A stretch of 64,000 bases of DNA from Methylobacter sp. (GTDB lineage: Bacteria > Pseudomonadota > Gammaproteobacteria > Methylococcales > Methylomonadaceae): NCBI GenBank assembly GCA_026399025.1, contig JAPLRU010000037.1, positions 59,389 through 123,388 on the forward strand, given 5' to 3'. Below, piece after piece: positions 17,690-25,759 of the stretch (position 1 is the first letter of the stretch; every line of letters begins with the position of its first letter). Under the pieces are notes generated by a model. It was given only the letters and a program-made list of their open reading frames with translations, did not search any database and was not told the DNA's origin. Both the position numbers and the translations under genes were made by a program.

Positions 17690-19289
17690 CGCAAGCCTCC
17701 TTGATAAAATCCTGATTGGCGGCGTGGCTGGGCAGTTGCTTTACGGCTTTGTCGCCGGCAGTGAAATACTCCTGACCATGATATTTGATTAATTTAAGCA
17801 CGGTCTGCATGTCTTGAATCGTCGTTAACGGGTTCAGTAAAGTAAATTTAAGGTATTGTTTGCCTTGCACTTTGGTGCTCGCTATAACCGCTTCGCCGGA
17901 TCGGAACAGGGCTTTGCGGATATAGGCGTTGACTTTGTCGATGTCTTGTTCGGAATGCCGGCGCGACGGACGGTAACGGAACACCAGCGTACTGAGTTGC
18001 GGCTGATGGATCGTTTCGATGCTTTGCTCCGACAGCAGCAGCAAATAAGTTTGTTTGGCTAAATGAATATTCAGGTCGAACGCGGCGCCGATCTGGTCGG
18101 CGCCCATCGTCCGTAAGGTCAGCCAGAGTTTCAGTGCGTCGAAGCGTTTGGTGGTTTGCAGGCTTTTATTGACTAGGTTAGGCGTACCTTCACTGACTTG
18201 ACTGAGCGGGTTTAGGTATTCGGCATGATGGGTGACCACGGCTAAATGCCGCTGGTCTTTGACCAGAAACGCGCTGCAACTGACGGGTTGCAAAAATGAT
18301 TTGTGATAATCGACGGTAACCGAATCCGCTGACTCAATACCGGCCAGCAAATGGCGAAATTTGGGCGATACCAGCAAACCGCAACCATAAGCGGCATCCA
18401 CATGCAGCCACAATTGATGCAAACGGCAAAGCTCGGCGATTTCAGTTAAAGGGTCGATACTGCCGAAATCGGTGGTGCCTGCGGTAGCGACAACTGCCAT
18501 CGGTATTAAGCCTTCCGCTAAGCAGTGTTCAATGGCTTGTTGCAACGCTTGTACATCCATTTTGAAATAACGGTCGCAGGGCACCGAAATCACCGAATCG
18601 TAGCCCAAGCCCAGTATTGCCGCCGCTTTTTGCACACTGAAATGGCTCATCTGCGAGCTGAAAATGCGTAATTTACGAAAATCCTGCGCCAGGCCCTGGG
18701 TTTTGTTGTCGTTATCCGGCCATTTTTTGGCGCAGAAACTGTCGCGCGCCAACAGCATCGCCATCAGGTTCGATTGGGTGCCGCCGCTGGTAAAAATACC
18801 GTCCGCTTTTGTACCCAAGCCGATTCTTTCCGTAGTCCAATCGATCAGCTTCTGTTCGATCAAGGTGCCGCCCGCGCTTTGATCCCAAGTGTCTACTGAA
18901 GAATTGATCGAAGTCAGCAGCAGCTCGGCCAATATAGCGGGTATCACCACCGGGCAGTTAAGATGGGCGACATACTGGGGATGATGAAAATAAATCGCAT
19001 GATTGAGATAGAGTTGTTCAATTTCCTCCAACGCATCGCTAAGCCGGTCGCAGGATTGATTTAAATCAATCGCTTTAAATTGAGCCGCCAGTTCATGCGG
19101 TAAAATGCCGCTAAACGGTTTGACGGCCGCGGACATGCTTTTTTGTATCAACTCAATGCCTGTCAGCAGGTTTTCTTTGTAGTGAGTCAGGCTTTTGTCA
19201 TTAAAGATAAAGTCAGGGTTTAGAGATTGCTGCCGGTTTTTTTCCGCTGAGGTTTTTACCGCTTTCAGTATGAAGTTTTCGTTATTCAT
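17682..19289 (-). CDS. PLP-dependent group II decarboxylase (lysine/ornithine or diaminobutyrate type) of siderophore synthesis
   Basis: This 535-residue protein is a group II PLP decarboxylase. Seen motifs: FTSGGTQSNLMAMLLARD (about residues 164-181), TAGTTDFGSIDPL (phosphate-binding region), HVDAAYGCGLL with the aspartate that pairs with the pyridine nitrogen, and the Schiff-base lysine in SVTVDYHKSFLQP. It would decarboxylate lysine to cadaverine or ornithine to putrescine, the first step of bisucaberin/desferrioxamine/putrebactin synthesis. The N-hydroxylase gene overlaps its 3' end by eight bases. A perfect 15-bp hairpin separates it from the receptor gene upstream. The exact amino acid substrate cannot be decided from sequence. 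Confidence 0.87.
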   Translation of the reverse strand: MNNENFILKAVKTSAEKNRQQSLNPDFIFNDKSLTHYKENLLTGIELIQKSMSAAVKPFSGILPHELAAQFKAIDLNQSCDRLSDALEEIEQLYLNHAIYFHHPQYVAHLNCPVVIPAILAELLLTSINSSVDTWDQSAGGTLIEQKLIDWTTERIGLGTKADGIFTSGGTQSNLMAMLLARDSFCAKKWPDNDNKTQGLAQDFRKLRIFSSQMSHFSVQKAAAILGLGYDSVISVPCDRYFKMDVQALQQAIEHCLAEGLIPMAVVATAGTTDFGSIDPLTEIAELCRLHQLWLHVDAAYGCGLLVSPKFRHLLAGIESADSVTVDYHKSFLQPVSCSAFLVKDQRHLAVVTHHAEYLNPLSQVSEGTPNLVNKSLQTTKRFDALKLWLTLRTMGADQIGAAFDLNIHLAKQTYLLLLSEQSIETIHQPQLSTLVFRYRPSRRHSEQDIDKVNAYIRKALFRSGEAVIASTKVQGKQYLKFTLLNPLTTIQDMQTVLKLIKYHGQEYFTAGDKAVKQLPSHAANQDFIKEACDA

Positions 19290-19322
19290 GTGCTTATCCT
19301 GTTCAAGAGTGATATGAAGATT

Positions 19323-19358
19323 CGCTATACCGGTAAATCGGGCTTTACCGGTATAGCG
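19323..19358 (-). terminator. 15-bp perfect hairpin between receptor and biosynthesis genes
   Basis: CGCTATACCGGTAAA (19323-19337) pairs perfectly with its inverse (19344-19358) around a 6-base loop. It lies 7 bases after the receptor stop and 34 bases before the decarboxylase start, both on the minus strand. It lacks a following T run, so it may be an mRNA-stabilising or attenuating hairpin that sets different expression for receptor and enzymes rather than a strict terminator. Confidence 0.5.
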
Positions 19359-19365
19359 ACTTGGA

Positions 19366-21558
19366 TTAAAAGCTGTATTTGATAGAACCCGTTACCATGC
19401 GCCTTGCGCCATAGGTTGCGGAATCGCCGAACGCGGTCGCGACATATTCCTTGTCGAGCATGTTCTGCATGTTGAACGCAACTTGAACCTGTTTCCAGGT
19501 GTAATGCACGGTGGAGTCGAACAGCACGTAACCCGGTATTTCGGTAGTGTTCCGGGCGTAATAAGTGTTGCCGATCGAGGTGCCGATATAACGTGCGCCG
19601 CCGCCTATGCCCCAGCCTTTGGCGACGCCGGACGGCACCGTGTAATCCGCCCATAAGGTGGCTTTGTGATTAGGCACGTATTCCAGCGGCTCGCCGACTT
19701 CGTCGGCAAAAGAGCTTTTGGTCACTTTCGCATCCAGATAGGAATAGCCTGCGGTCAGGTTTAAGCCGTTATCGAAACTGGCCACGCCTTCCAGCTCAAC
19801 CCCGCGCGAATGGGCTTCGCCTTTTTGCACGTTCTCGAAAGTCAGGGAGTCGAGGGTCAGGTAGTTTTGCCGGGTCAGGTCGAAATAGGCCAGGGTGATA
19901 AAACTGTTTTGGTTTTTCGGCTGAAATTTGACGCCGAACTCGTATTGTTCGCCGGTTTCCGGTTTAAAGGCTCGCTTGGTATTGGCATCGGTGCCCAATG
20001 CGGGAAGAAACGATTGGGCATAACTGAAATAAGGCGCCAAACCGTTATCGGCCAAATACACCAGACCTGCGCGGCCGGTCGGTTCACTGTCGCTTTGGCT
20101 GGATCGTGTACCGGCGAGCCGGTTATTGGTCTCGCTGTCCGCCATATCGAAGCGGCCGCCCAATGAGGCGCGCCATTTCTCGGTGAATTTGATTTGGTCT
20201 TGCAGATAAAGCCCGATTTGATCCTGGGTCATTGCATCGTTTTGATAGGGCGATGCGGCAGGAACGGCCGCGCCATAGACCGGATTGTAAATATCAAGAT
20301 CCGGCGCACTCCCGAAAGGCAGTACGTTAGTGGCATCGGTGTGCTGAAAATCGAGACCCGCCAACAAGGTATGAGCCAGTATGCCGGTCGAGAATTTAAA
20401 CTGGGCCTGGTTGTCGAGATTGAAGCCGTCCACGCTGCCGTCGATTTCATAATAATAGCGGCTGATGGTGCGCCGGTCGGGTTTCAAGCCGGCCGTATAA
20501 ACGCTGCGCACATCGAGTTTGCTGTTGTAGTAACGGGTGTTTTGCCGTAGCGTCAATAAGTCGTTGAAACGGTGCTCGAACAAATAGCCCAGCGCAAACT
20601 CTTCCCGGTTATAGCGATCGACGTCCGGTTCTCCGGTAAAACGGTTGGTCGGTATTTTACCGTTAGGATTGCCCGTTAACGTGCCCGCCTTGGGCAAGCG
20701 TTGCGAAGGCTGGGTTTCATCCTTTTGATAATGACTTAAAAAAGTTACCGTGGTCTTGTCGCTGGGCTTCCAGGTCAGTGCCGGTGCGACATAAATGTGC
20801 TTGTCCTTGACGTAATCGACTTGGGTATCGCTGTCGCGGCCCAGTGCGGTTAAGCGGTAAGCCACGGTTTTTTGTTTATCTATCGCGCCGCCGACATCGA
20901 GTTCGCCTTGCAGACGATCGTAACTTCCGGCTTCAAATTTGATGGTTCCGAACGGATCGAAAGTCGGCCGCTTGGACACATAATTGACCAGGCCGCCGGC
21001 GCTGCCTTGCCCGTAAAGCACGGACGCGGGGCCGCGAGGCACTTCAATGCGCTCGGCGCCGAAAGGTTCAAGGTTATAGCTGACGGCCGTTCCCGGATTG
21101 ACCAGTTTCAGACCGTCACGGTAAAGCCCTGTATAGGTGGCGTCGAATCCTCGCATGGTTATCTGGGTCATGCGCGGCTCAAAACCGAACGTTTCGCTTT
21201 GCACGCCCGGCGTGTAGCGTAGGGCCTCGGCTATGTTGCTGACATCCTGCGCTTCCATTTGATCGTTGGTCACCACCGAGATCGATTGGGGCGTTTCTAT
21301 CAACGGGGTATCGGTTTTGGTTGCTGTGCTTGAGCTGTCAATCCGGTAACCCAAAGACAGATTGTCGGGCTTTTTCTCTTTAACCTCGACAGTCGGCAAC
21401 GTTAGTTCTTGTTTGTCGGCAGTCTTCTTGTCGGTGTCCGCATCGGCTGCCAGAACCGTACCGTTCAAGGCGGCTCCCAACGGTAACAGTGCGATCAGCC
21501 GCCATTTGGCAGCGGTCGCGCTGTTGGCTTCCTTTAATTTGATTTTTTTGTTCGGCAT
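19366..21558 (-). CDS. TonB-dependent ferric siderophore receptor
   Basis: The 730-residue protein has an N-terminal signal segment (WRLIALLPLGAALNGTVLAAD), a region with a TonB-box-like TLPTVEVKEK, and a plug domain with TPQSISVVTNDQMEAQDV, ALRYTPGVQSETFGFEPR and GPASVLYGQGSAGGLVNYVS. The 22-strand barrel follows and ends in the outer-membrane phenylalanine signature (GARRMVTGSIKYSF). This is the ferrichrome/ferrioxamine-type receptor class (TonB-siderophore family). It is the first gene of the siderophore block and presumably takes up the hydroxamate made by the genes downstream. Energy would come from the TonB-ExbB-ExbD set at 23.0-25.1 kb. I see no convincing Fur box in its 270-bp upstream region. 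Confidence 0.92.
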   Translation of the reverse strand: MPNKKIKLKEANSATAAKWRLIALLPLGAALNGTVLAADADTDKKTADKQELTLPTVEVKEKKPDNLSLGYRIDSSSTATKTDTPLIETPQSISVVTNDQMEAQDVSNIAEALRYTPGVQSETFGFEPRMTQITMRGFDATYTGLYRDGLKLVNPGTAVSYNLEPFGAERIEVPRGPASVLYGQGSAGGLVNYVSKRPTFDPFGTIKFEAGSYDRLQGELDVGGAIDKQKTVAYRLTALGRDSDTQVDYVKDKHIYVAPALTWKPSDKTTVTFLSHYQKDETQPSQRLPKAGTLTGNPNGKIPTNRFTGEPDVDRYNREEFALGYLFEHRFNDLLTLRQNTRYYNSKLDVRSVYTAGLKPDRRTISRYYYEIDGSVDGFNLDNQAQFKFSTGILAHTLLAGLDFQHTDATNVLPFGSAPDLDIYNPVYGAAVPAASPYQNDAMTQDQIGLYLQDQIKFTEKWRASLGGRFDMADSETNNRLAGTRSSQSDSEPTGRAGLVYLADNGLAPYFSYAQSFLPALGTDANTKRAFKPETGEQYEFGVKFQPKNQNSFITLAYFDLTRQNYLTLDSLTFENVQKGEAHSRGVELEGVASFDNGLNLTAGYSYLDAKVTKSSFADEVGEPLEYVPNHKATLWADYTVPSGVAKGWGIGGGARYIGTSIGNTYYARNTTEIPGYVLFDSTVHYTWKQVQVAFNMQNMLDKEYVATAFGDSATYGARRMVTGSIKYSF

Positions 21559-21650
21559 ACTTTTTCTCTTTCATCATTGATAACTTGAGTGTTGGCTGCC
21601 TGGCAAAATAAGCTGGGTGGCTGGGTGATTTTTTAGGCTACCCATTTAAA

Positions 21651-21743
21651 ACGGGACAGCGTAACAGGTGGAGTGCGGGCTTTGCCTGCCAACGCAGACA
21701 AAGCCCGCACTCCACCTGTCATAGTTTATTCGCTCTGTCCCGT
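21651..21743. repeat. Long nested hairpin between receptor and flavodoxin genes
   Basis: Inner arms of 21 bp are perfectly inverted (21664-21684 and 21699-21719, starting ACAGGTGGAGTGCGGG). Outer arms ACGGGACAGCG and CGCTCTGTCCCGT pair with a 2-base bulge. It follows the flavodoxin stop codon on the minus strand and may end that transcript, or be a small palindromic mobile repeat. Confidence 0.8.
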
Positions 21744-21828
21744 GTTAAGTTGGTAGCTATTTTTTAGGGTGTTATTGGCGGCCGCCGACCCTAGTAATGA
21801 GGGCGACGGCTTCGATCATTTCCTGAGA

Positions 21829-22359
21829 TTATTTCCAGGCCGAACTGATAGCCTCCAGCCAATCGCTCAGCCTGTCCGCGCTCAAATCCTTCTGATTATC
21901 TTCGTCCAAGGCCAGTCCGACGAACTGGTCGCCCTGCAAAGCTCTGGACTTGTTAAAGGTATAACCGGCACTGTCGGTCATGCCGACGATGGTCGCGCCG
22001 GCCTCATCGAAAGCGTCGTAAATAAAACCCAAGGCGTCGACGAAATTGTCCGGGTAACCTTCCTGGTCGCCCAAGCCAAAGAGCGCCACGGTTTTGCCCG
22101 AGAAATCCGCGCCTGCCATCGTCGGCAAAAATTCTTCCCAACTTTCGTTGTCGTGCCCGGCGCTCAAGCCCGGCAATTCGCCGTCGCCGTAAGTCGGCGA
22201 ACCCACGATCAATACGTCGTAGGCCAGCAAATCGTCCACGGAAGCCTTGCTGATATTGACCGGCTTGTCCGCCGCGTCGCCTAACTTGGTGGCGATTTGT
22301 TTAGCGATCTTGCGGGTGTTGCCGGTATCGGTTCCAAAAAAAATGCCTACTTTTGCCAT
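21829..22359 (-). CDS. fldA: Flavodoxin (long-chain)
   Basis: A 176-residue flavodoxin starting AKVGIFFGTDTGNTRKIAKQ, the FMN phosphate-binding loop T/S-x-T-G-N-T. The 50s region IVGSPTYGDGELPG and 90s loop FGLGDQEGYPDNFVDALG contact the isoalloxazine ring. The length and the insertion in the last strand (NKSRALQGDQFVGLALDEDNQ) define the long-chain class. It carries electrons in place of ferredoxin and is commonly induced under iron limitation, which fits its place between siderophore uptake and TonB operons. A GGAG ribosome site precedes the ATG. A dedicated nitrogenase flavodoxin (NifF) is the main alternative. Confidence 0.9.
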   Translation of the reverse strand: MAKVGIFFGTDTGNTRKIAKQIATKLGDAADKPVNISKASVDDLLAYDVLIVGSPTYGDGELPGLSAGHDNESWEEFLPTMAGADFSGKTVALFGLGDQEGYPDNFVDALGFIYDAFDEAGATIVGMTDSAGYTFNKSRALQGDQFVGLALDEDNQKDLSADRLSDWLEAISSAWK

Positions 22360-22438
22360 GATGATGTCTCCAGTTAATTAGATAGGTTTAAATGTGTAAT
22401 AAGCCGGAATTGGCCGCCGGCTTAGGGAGTATAAGTTT

Positions 22439-22935
22439 TCAGCGTGACGGTCTGCAACCGGATTGAAGCCGTGCACTCGGTTCGGCGAACTCTTTAAAGT
22501 TGTCGTGAATACGCGAAACTTCCCTGGCCCTATCGCGGTCGATTTTGTTTTGCGCGGCGATCGGGATAATCTCGTCGCGGGTTTTGTCGCGCACTTCGCC
22601 TTCGGTCATATTGAGTCAGGTGCGCAGCGTCTTCATCAGCGTAGCATCCATGCCTTTTGAGTCTGGAGCGTCGCCAGAGCCCAGATGAGCAGTAACGGGC
22701 CGTGGCGTTCTTTGGCCGGACCATAGGGCGCATCAATGACGACAAGGCCGACGCGGTCGAAATCGCCGGGCTTTTCCTGTCCGGTGAATGTATCCGGCAA
22801 GCGCGTTTCAATCTGTATGCCTTCCAGCGCGGCAATATCTTTCAGGCGTTGCAATTCAAAATTCTCGTCGATGGGCGCACTTTTCCCGATCTTGAAAATT
22901 GTGTTATCCCTTTGGCGCGCCCTACTCGATTGCAA
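22439..22935 (-). pseudogene. Decayed gene fragments, possible methyltransferase-like remnant
   Basis: Two minus-strand pieces look protein-like but do not join. The upstream piece (22636-22935, TTG start, stop codon just before it) contains ENFELQRLKDIAALEGIQIE and FDRVGLVVIDAPYGPAKERH. The latter resembles the acidic 'DGPYG-x-x-xxR' loop of some class I SAM methyltransferases. The downstream piece (22439-22609) reads MTEGEVRDKTRDEIIPIAAQ and continues in a charged helical style for 56 residues. A stop and a frame change separate them. I cannot name the family. The region is best seen as a gene in decay between the flavodoxin and exbD. Confidence 0.35.
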
Positions 22936-23015
22936 TTTTTAACGGCGTTGATGAGCCAGAAGGCGCACCGCACTATCTTGTTTACTTTATCCCTAGTCTA
23001 AGCGCTTACCGGTCT

Positions 23016-23444
23016 TTATTCCTTCTGCTTCGGTTCGGTCACAAAGCCGAGTTTTTCAATACCCGCAGATTGCGCGGCCGACATCACCAGCGCTAATTGC
23101 TGATAGTGGGTGGCTTTGTCGGCGCGCAAATGCAACTCGGGTTGAGGCTTTTTTTCCGCTTCGCTTGCCAATCGAGAGGCAAGTTCCGCTTGTTCAAACG
23201 GCGCATCGTTCCAAAACAGTTTGCCTTCGCCGTTAATCGACAAAGTGATAGTGTCGGGTTTTTCCTGATTGGGTTGATTTGAGGCTTGCGGCAGATCGAT
23301 TTTTATTGAGTGGGTCAGCAGCGGTGCGGTGATGATAAAAATAACCAGCAGCACCAGCATGACATCCACCATCGGCGTGGTATTGATTTCCGCCATCGGC
23401 TGACCGTGATGATTATCGCCGCCGAATCCTCCCGAGCCCATCAT
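23016..23444 (-). CDS. exbD: Biopolymer transport protein ExbD
   Basis: About 142 residues from the ATG at 23444, which overlaps the exbB stop codon in an ATGA. The N-terminus MMGSGGFGGDN is glycine-rich, then PMAEINTTPMVDVMLVLLVIF gives the single membrane helix with the conserved proton-coupling Asp in PMVDVMLVLL. A periplasmic domain ends in KATHYQQLALVMSAAQSAGI and GFVTEPKQ. Starting further upstream (23516) would translate the exbB-end palindrome, so I use 23444. ExbD and ExbB form the proton-driven stator that energises TonB. Confidence 0.9.
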   Translation of the reverse strand: MMGSGGFGGDNHHGQPMAEINTTPMVDVMLVLLVIFIITAPLLTHSIKIDLPQASNQPNQEKPDTITLSINGEGKLFWNDAPFEQAELASRLASEAEKKPQPELHLRADKATHYQQLALVMSAAQSAGIEKLGFVTEPKQKE

Positions 23445-24301
23445 AATAACAAATCCGCCTGAAGCGGATTTGCACGCGTAGCGCCCGAAGGGGGTCGGGC
23501 AGGAACCGCCTGACATGAAACCTCCGTTGATACTATTTCGGTAATCTGCCCTGTCGCCAGCGGTACGCCGGTGGTCAGGTAGGTATGCAGATCGTGGGCG
23601 AAGGTTTCCATTTCGCCCATTAACAGGCGGTTATCGCGCACCAAGGTGTTATAGGCTAATACCGCCGGAATAGCCACGGCCAGACCGAAGGCGGTCATGA
23701 TCAGCGCTTCGCCGACCGGACCCGCCACTTTATCAACCGTGGCTTGACCACCGACGGAGATGGCGCCGAGCGCATGATAAATGCCCCAGACGGTGCCGAA
23801 CAAGCCGATAAAAGGCGCGATACTGCCTACCGACGCTAATAAAGTGAGGCCGTTTTCCAAGCGCATGTGTTCCTGGCCGATGGTGCGGCGCAAGGCTTGA
23901 GCGATAAACTCGTCATGGCGCGAATGGCCCAGTTGCGCGGTATAGCGATGATGATGGACAGCGGCGTTGATGCCTTGGCCGGCAAGACGCGAAAACGGGT
24001 TTTCCGCTGCCCTCGAGCCTTCGTTCACGGCCGCCGCGATGGACGTTATGAATGCCGGATAGACGCTCTCTTGAGCAGTTGTGCCGCTCAGAGTAGCGGG
24101 AGCGGTTGCCGATGAAGCCAGCCAAAACCGCGCCAGGAAAGTCGCGCTGCTGCTTTTTAAGCGCCGCGCCTGTATGGCTTTGATGACCATTAAGGTCCAA
24201 CTGCCGATGGACATGGCTAACAGGCCTGCCGCTACGGTCATCGATACCGCACCGCCTTGGCTGATGAACTTCAGGTTGTCTAAGAGATAGTCTATTTGCA
24301 T
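23441..24301 (-). CDS. exbB: TonB-system proton channel ExbB (MotA/TolQ/ExbB family)
   Basis: About 286 residues from ATG 24301, five bases after the tonB stop and preceded by AAGGG. An N-terminal helix (AVSMTVAAGLLAMSIGSWTLMVIKA) is followed by a cytoplasmic loop and the paired helices LASVGSIAPFIGLFGTVWGIYHAL and PVGEALIMTAFGLAVAIPAVLAYN, the family signature. The frame is open to 24391, but those extra codons lie within tonB and carry no signal. The last 30 residues (from ITEIVSTEVS) are poor in family character and are partly encoded by a REP-like palindrome, suggesting the 3' end was altered by a short insertion. Confidence 0.9.
   Translation of the reverse strand: MQIDYLLDNLKFISQGGAVSMTVAAGLLAMSIGSWTLMVIKAIQARRLKSSSATFLARFWLASSATAPATLSGTTAQESVYPAFITSIAAAVNEGSRAAENPFSRLAGQGINAAVHHHRYTAQLGHSRHDEFIAQALRRTIGQEHMRLENGLTLLASVGSIAPFIGLFGTVWGIYHALGAISVGGQATVDKVAGPVGEALIMTAFGLAVAIPAVLAYNTLVRDNRLLMGEMETFAHDLHTYLTTGVPLATGQITEIVSTEVSCQAVPARPPSGATRANPLQADLLL
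23451..23471. repeat. REP-like palindrome inside the exbB/exbD junction
   Basis: AAATCCGC and GCGGATTT arms of 8 bp flank a 5-base loop (CTGAA). It lies within the last codons of exbB and just upstream of the exbD start. A hairpin here may tune exbD translation. Confidence 0.7.
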
Positions 24302-24306
24302 GATTG

Positions 24307-25083
24307 TTACCCTTCTATTGAAAATCTGACCGGTACGACCACCGATGCGCTGACCGCTTGTTCGCCGCGTTTGGCCGGAACAAAGCGCCATTTTTTGACC
24401 GCTTCCAGCGCCGCCTGATCGAGTCGGCTGGAACCGCTGCCGGTTTGTAGTTCTACCGAACCGGCTGTGCCGTCCTCCATCACCTGTACGCGCAACAGCA
24501 CCCTACCCTCTTCGCCAAGTCGTCTCGATAATGCCGGGTAAGCGGGGGCCGGATTGTTTAAATAAGCCGCATTGAAACTGGGCGACTGGTGGGTCTGCGT
24601 ATCGGCGGGCTTAGTGTTGGTCACCGGCGCCGCTGCTTTGGTTTCCGGCTCGGCGCTGGGCGCGCTGGTCTCGGCGACCGGCGTGGAGGTTTGCTCTACC
24701 GATGGAGCGGTTGGCCGAGCGGTCGGCTTTAGGCGTGGTGTAACAGGTTTGCCGATCGGCTTTTTGACCGGTTTTTTAACCGGCTTTTCCACCTTTTCTA
24801 TCGGCTTAGCGGGTGAGACCGCTTGTTCAGGCGTTGGTTGCGGCGCACTCAGCAAGCTGACCGAGATCGGTTCGGGAATGGTTTCAGCCGGTGCAGCTTG
24901 CGTTTGTGGGCGCAATGCCGCAAATACCGACAAATGCGCACATACGACCAGAACCAGCGCAAGCCATGGGCGTTCTTTACTCTGTGTTGTAACTAGGGGA
25001 CGGCTAACATCCCTTAACATGGGCGCGGGACTGTTTTCCAGAAAATAAAATCCGGCTACCGGAAAGCCTATCTTAATGAACAC
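24307..25083 (-). CDS. tonB: TonB energy transducer
   Basis: A 258-residue protein with a membrane anchor (WLALVLVVCAHLSVFAAL, about residues 40-57), a long Pro/Lys/Glu periplasmic spacer (KPIEKVEKPVKKPVKKPIGK and similar) and the C-terminal TonB domain: YPALSRRLGEEGRVLLRVQV, GSSRLDQAALEAVKKWRFVP. It couples the ExbB/ExbD proton motor to outer-membrane receptors, most directly the siderophore receptor at 19.4-21.6 kb. The GTG at 25083 has a GAGG site seven bases upstream and overlaps the preceding small gene by 11 bases. An internal ATG at 25020 (MLRDVSRP) is a plausible alternative start. Confidence 0.9.
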   Translation of the reverse strand: MFIKIGFPVAGFYFLENSPAPMLRDVSRPLVTTQSKERPWLALVLVVCAHLSVFAALRPQTQAAPAETIPEPISVSLLSAPQPTPEQAVSPAKPIEKVEKPVKKPVKKPIGKPVTPRLKPTARPTAPSVEQTSTPVAETSAPSAEPETKAAAPVTNTKPADTQTHQSPSFNAAYLNNPAPAYPALSRRLGEEGRVLLRVQVMEDGTAGSVELQTGSGSSRLDQAALEAVKKWRFVPAKRGEQAVSASVVVPVRFSIEG

Positions 25084-25309
25084 GACCGAGCCTCATAGAC
25101 GGGGTTGCCGGCAACTTATTTTGCATCTGGGCCAGCTGCACTTTGGCGTGATTTAATACCGAGCTAAGCAGGTGTAACGATTCAGTATTGGTGCGTACAG
25201 TATGTTCGCCCAAATTGATCTCCAAAGTACCGCAATCGGGACAAAATACCACGCGGCACTCATCGTTACCGGAAAGACACACTTTCTTATGACGTTTATT
25301 TGAATTCAT
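25073..25309 (-). CDS. Small cysteine-containing protein of the hemP-tonB operon (unknown function)
   Basis: About 78 residues starting MNSNKRHKKVCLSG. The N-terminal part holds a CRVVFCPDCGTLEINLG segment with a CPDCG zinc-ribbon-like pair and a third upstream Cys, then a helical SLHLLSSVLNHAKVQLAQMQ. It reads like a small metal- or heme-binding protein. It lies between hemP and tonB, overlapping the tonB start by 11 bases, so it is co-transcribed in a Fur-controlled operon. An upstream ATG at 25321 or 25339 could extend it slightly. I do not recognise a named family. Confidence 0.65.
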   Translation of the reverse strand: MNSNKRHKKVCLSGNDECRVVFCPDCGTLEINLGEHTVRTNTESLHLLSSVLNHAKVQLAQMQNKLPATPSMRLGRVH

Positions 25310-25438
25310 TGAGTTCACCATCCAAATGTTAAGCAGCAAAACTGCCGGAGCTGCATGATGCAGCGGTTAAGACTGAGGCGTCTTTTACATTGGCTGGCTA
25401 ACAACGCTTGAAGGCATTGACTGGCTGGCTGTTCTTGG

Positions 25439-25533
25439 TTGCACTTTAGTGTCGGCATGCTCATTCCCCAACATCAGGCGGAGAGTAGGAGTGCTGCCGG
25501 CAAGGAAAATCGCCTGCCGACACTAAAGTGCAA
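25439..25533. repeat. 19-bp perfect inverted repeat flanking 57 bp (MITE-like or hairpin)
   Basis: TTGCACTTTAGTGTCGGCA at 25439-25457 is perfectly inverted at 25515-25533, five bases after the hemP stop on the minus strand. It could be a small miniature inverted-repeat element or a long-loop terminator that reduces read-through from hemP to tonB. Confidence 0.8.
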
Positions 25534-25537
25534 TACA

Positions 25538-25735
25538 TTATTTAGTCAGAATTAACTTACCCTGACGCGTTAAACGCAAGCGGTATTCTTCACCGGCATG
25601 TTCGATAACAACTTCGCGCGCCATACCGAACAGCTCAGTGCTACGCAAGCGCTGACGTAAAGCGGGCGCTATGTCCTGCTTGTTAAAAAGCGCTAAATCC
25701 GAAGGTTCGACAGAGTCGTTAAGTTCTTTGTTCAT
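25538..25735 (-). CDS. hemP: Hemin uptake protein HemP
   Basis: This 65-residue protein carries the HemP family signature in its C-terminal half: TELFGMAREVVIEHAGEEYR then LRLTRQGKLILTK at the end. HemP proteins are small, Fur-controlled and found at the head of heme or siderophore uptake operons. Some act in expression of iron uptake genes. A Fur box lies only 10 bases upstream of the ATG. A degenerate second copy is present at 32.5 kb. Confidence 0.92.
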   Translation of the reverse strand: MNKELNDSVEPSDLALFNKQDIAPALRQRLRSTELFGMAREVVIEHAGEEYRLRLTRQGKLILTK

Positions 25736-25744
25736 GGGTTTAAA

Positions 25745-25759
25745 TAATAATGATTATCA
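25745..25759 (-). promoter_or_regulatory. Fur box of the hemP-tonB-exbBD operon
   Basis: TAATAATGATTATCA matches the 7-1-7 Fur consensus TGATAAT-n-ATTATCA at 13 of 14 informative positions. It sits just upstream of hemP. Iron-replete Fur should repress the operon. Confidence 0.85.

Noticed and set aside
21559..21650. Fur box upstream of the TonB-dependent receptor
   Set aside because: The best candidate (around TTGATAACTTGAG) fits only one half of the consensus.
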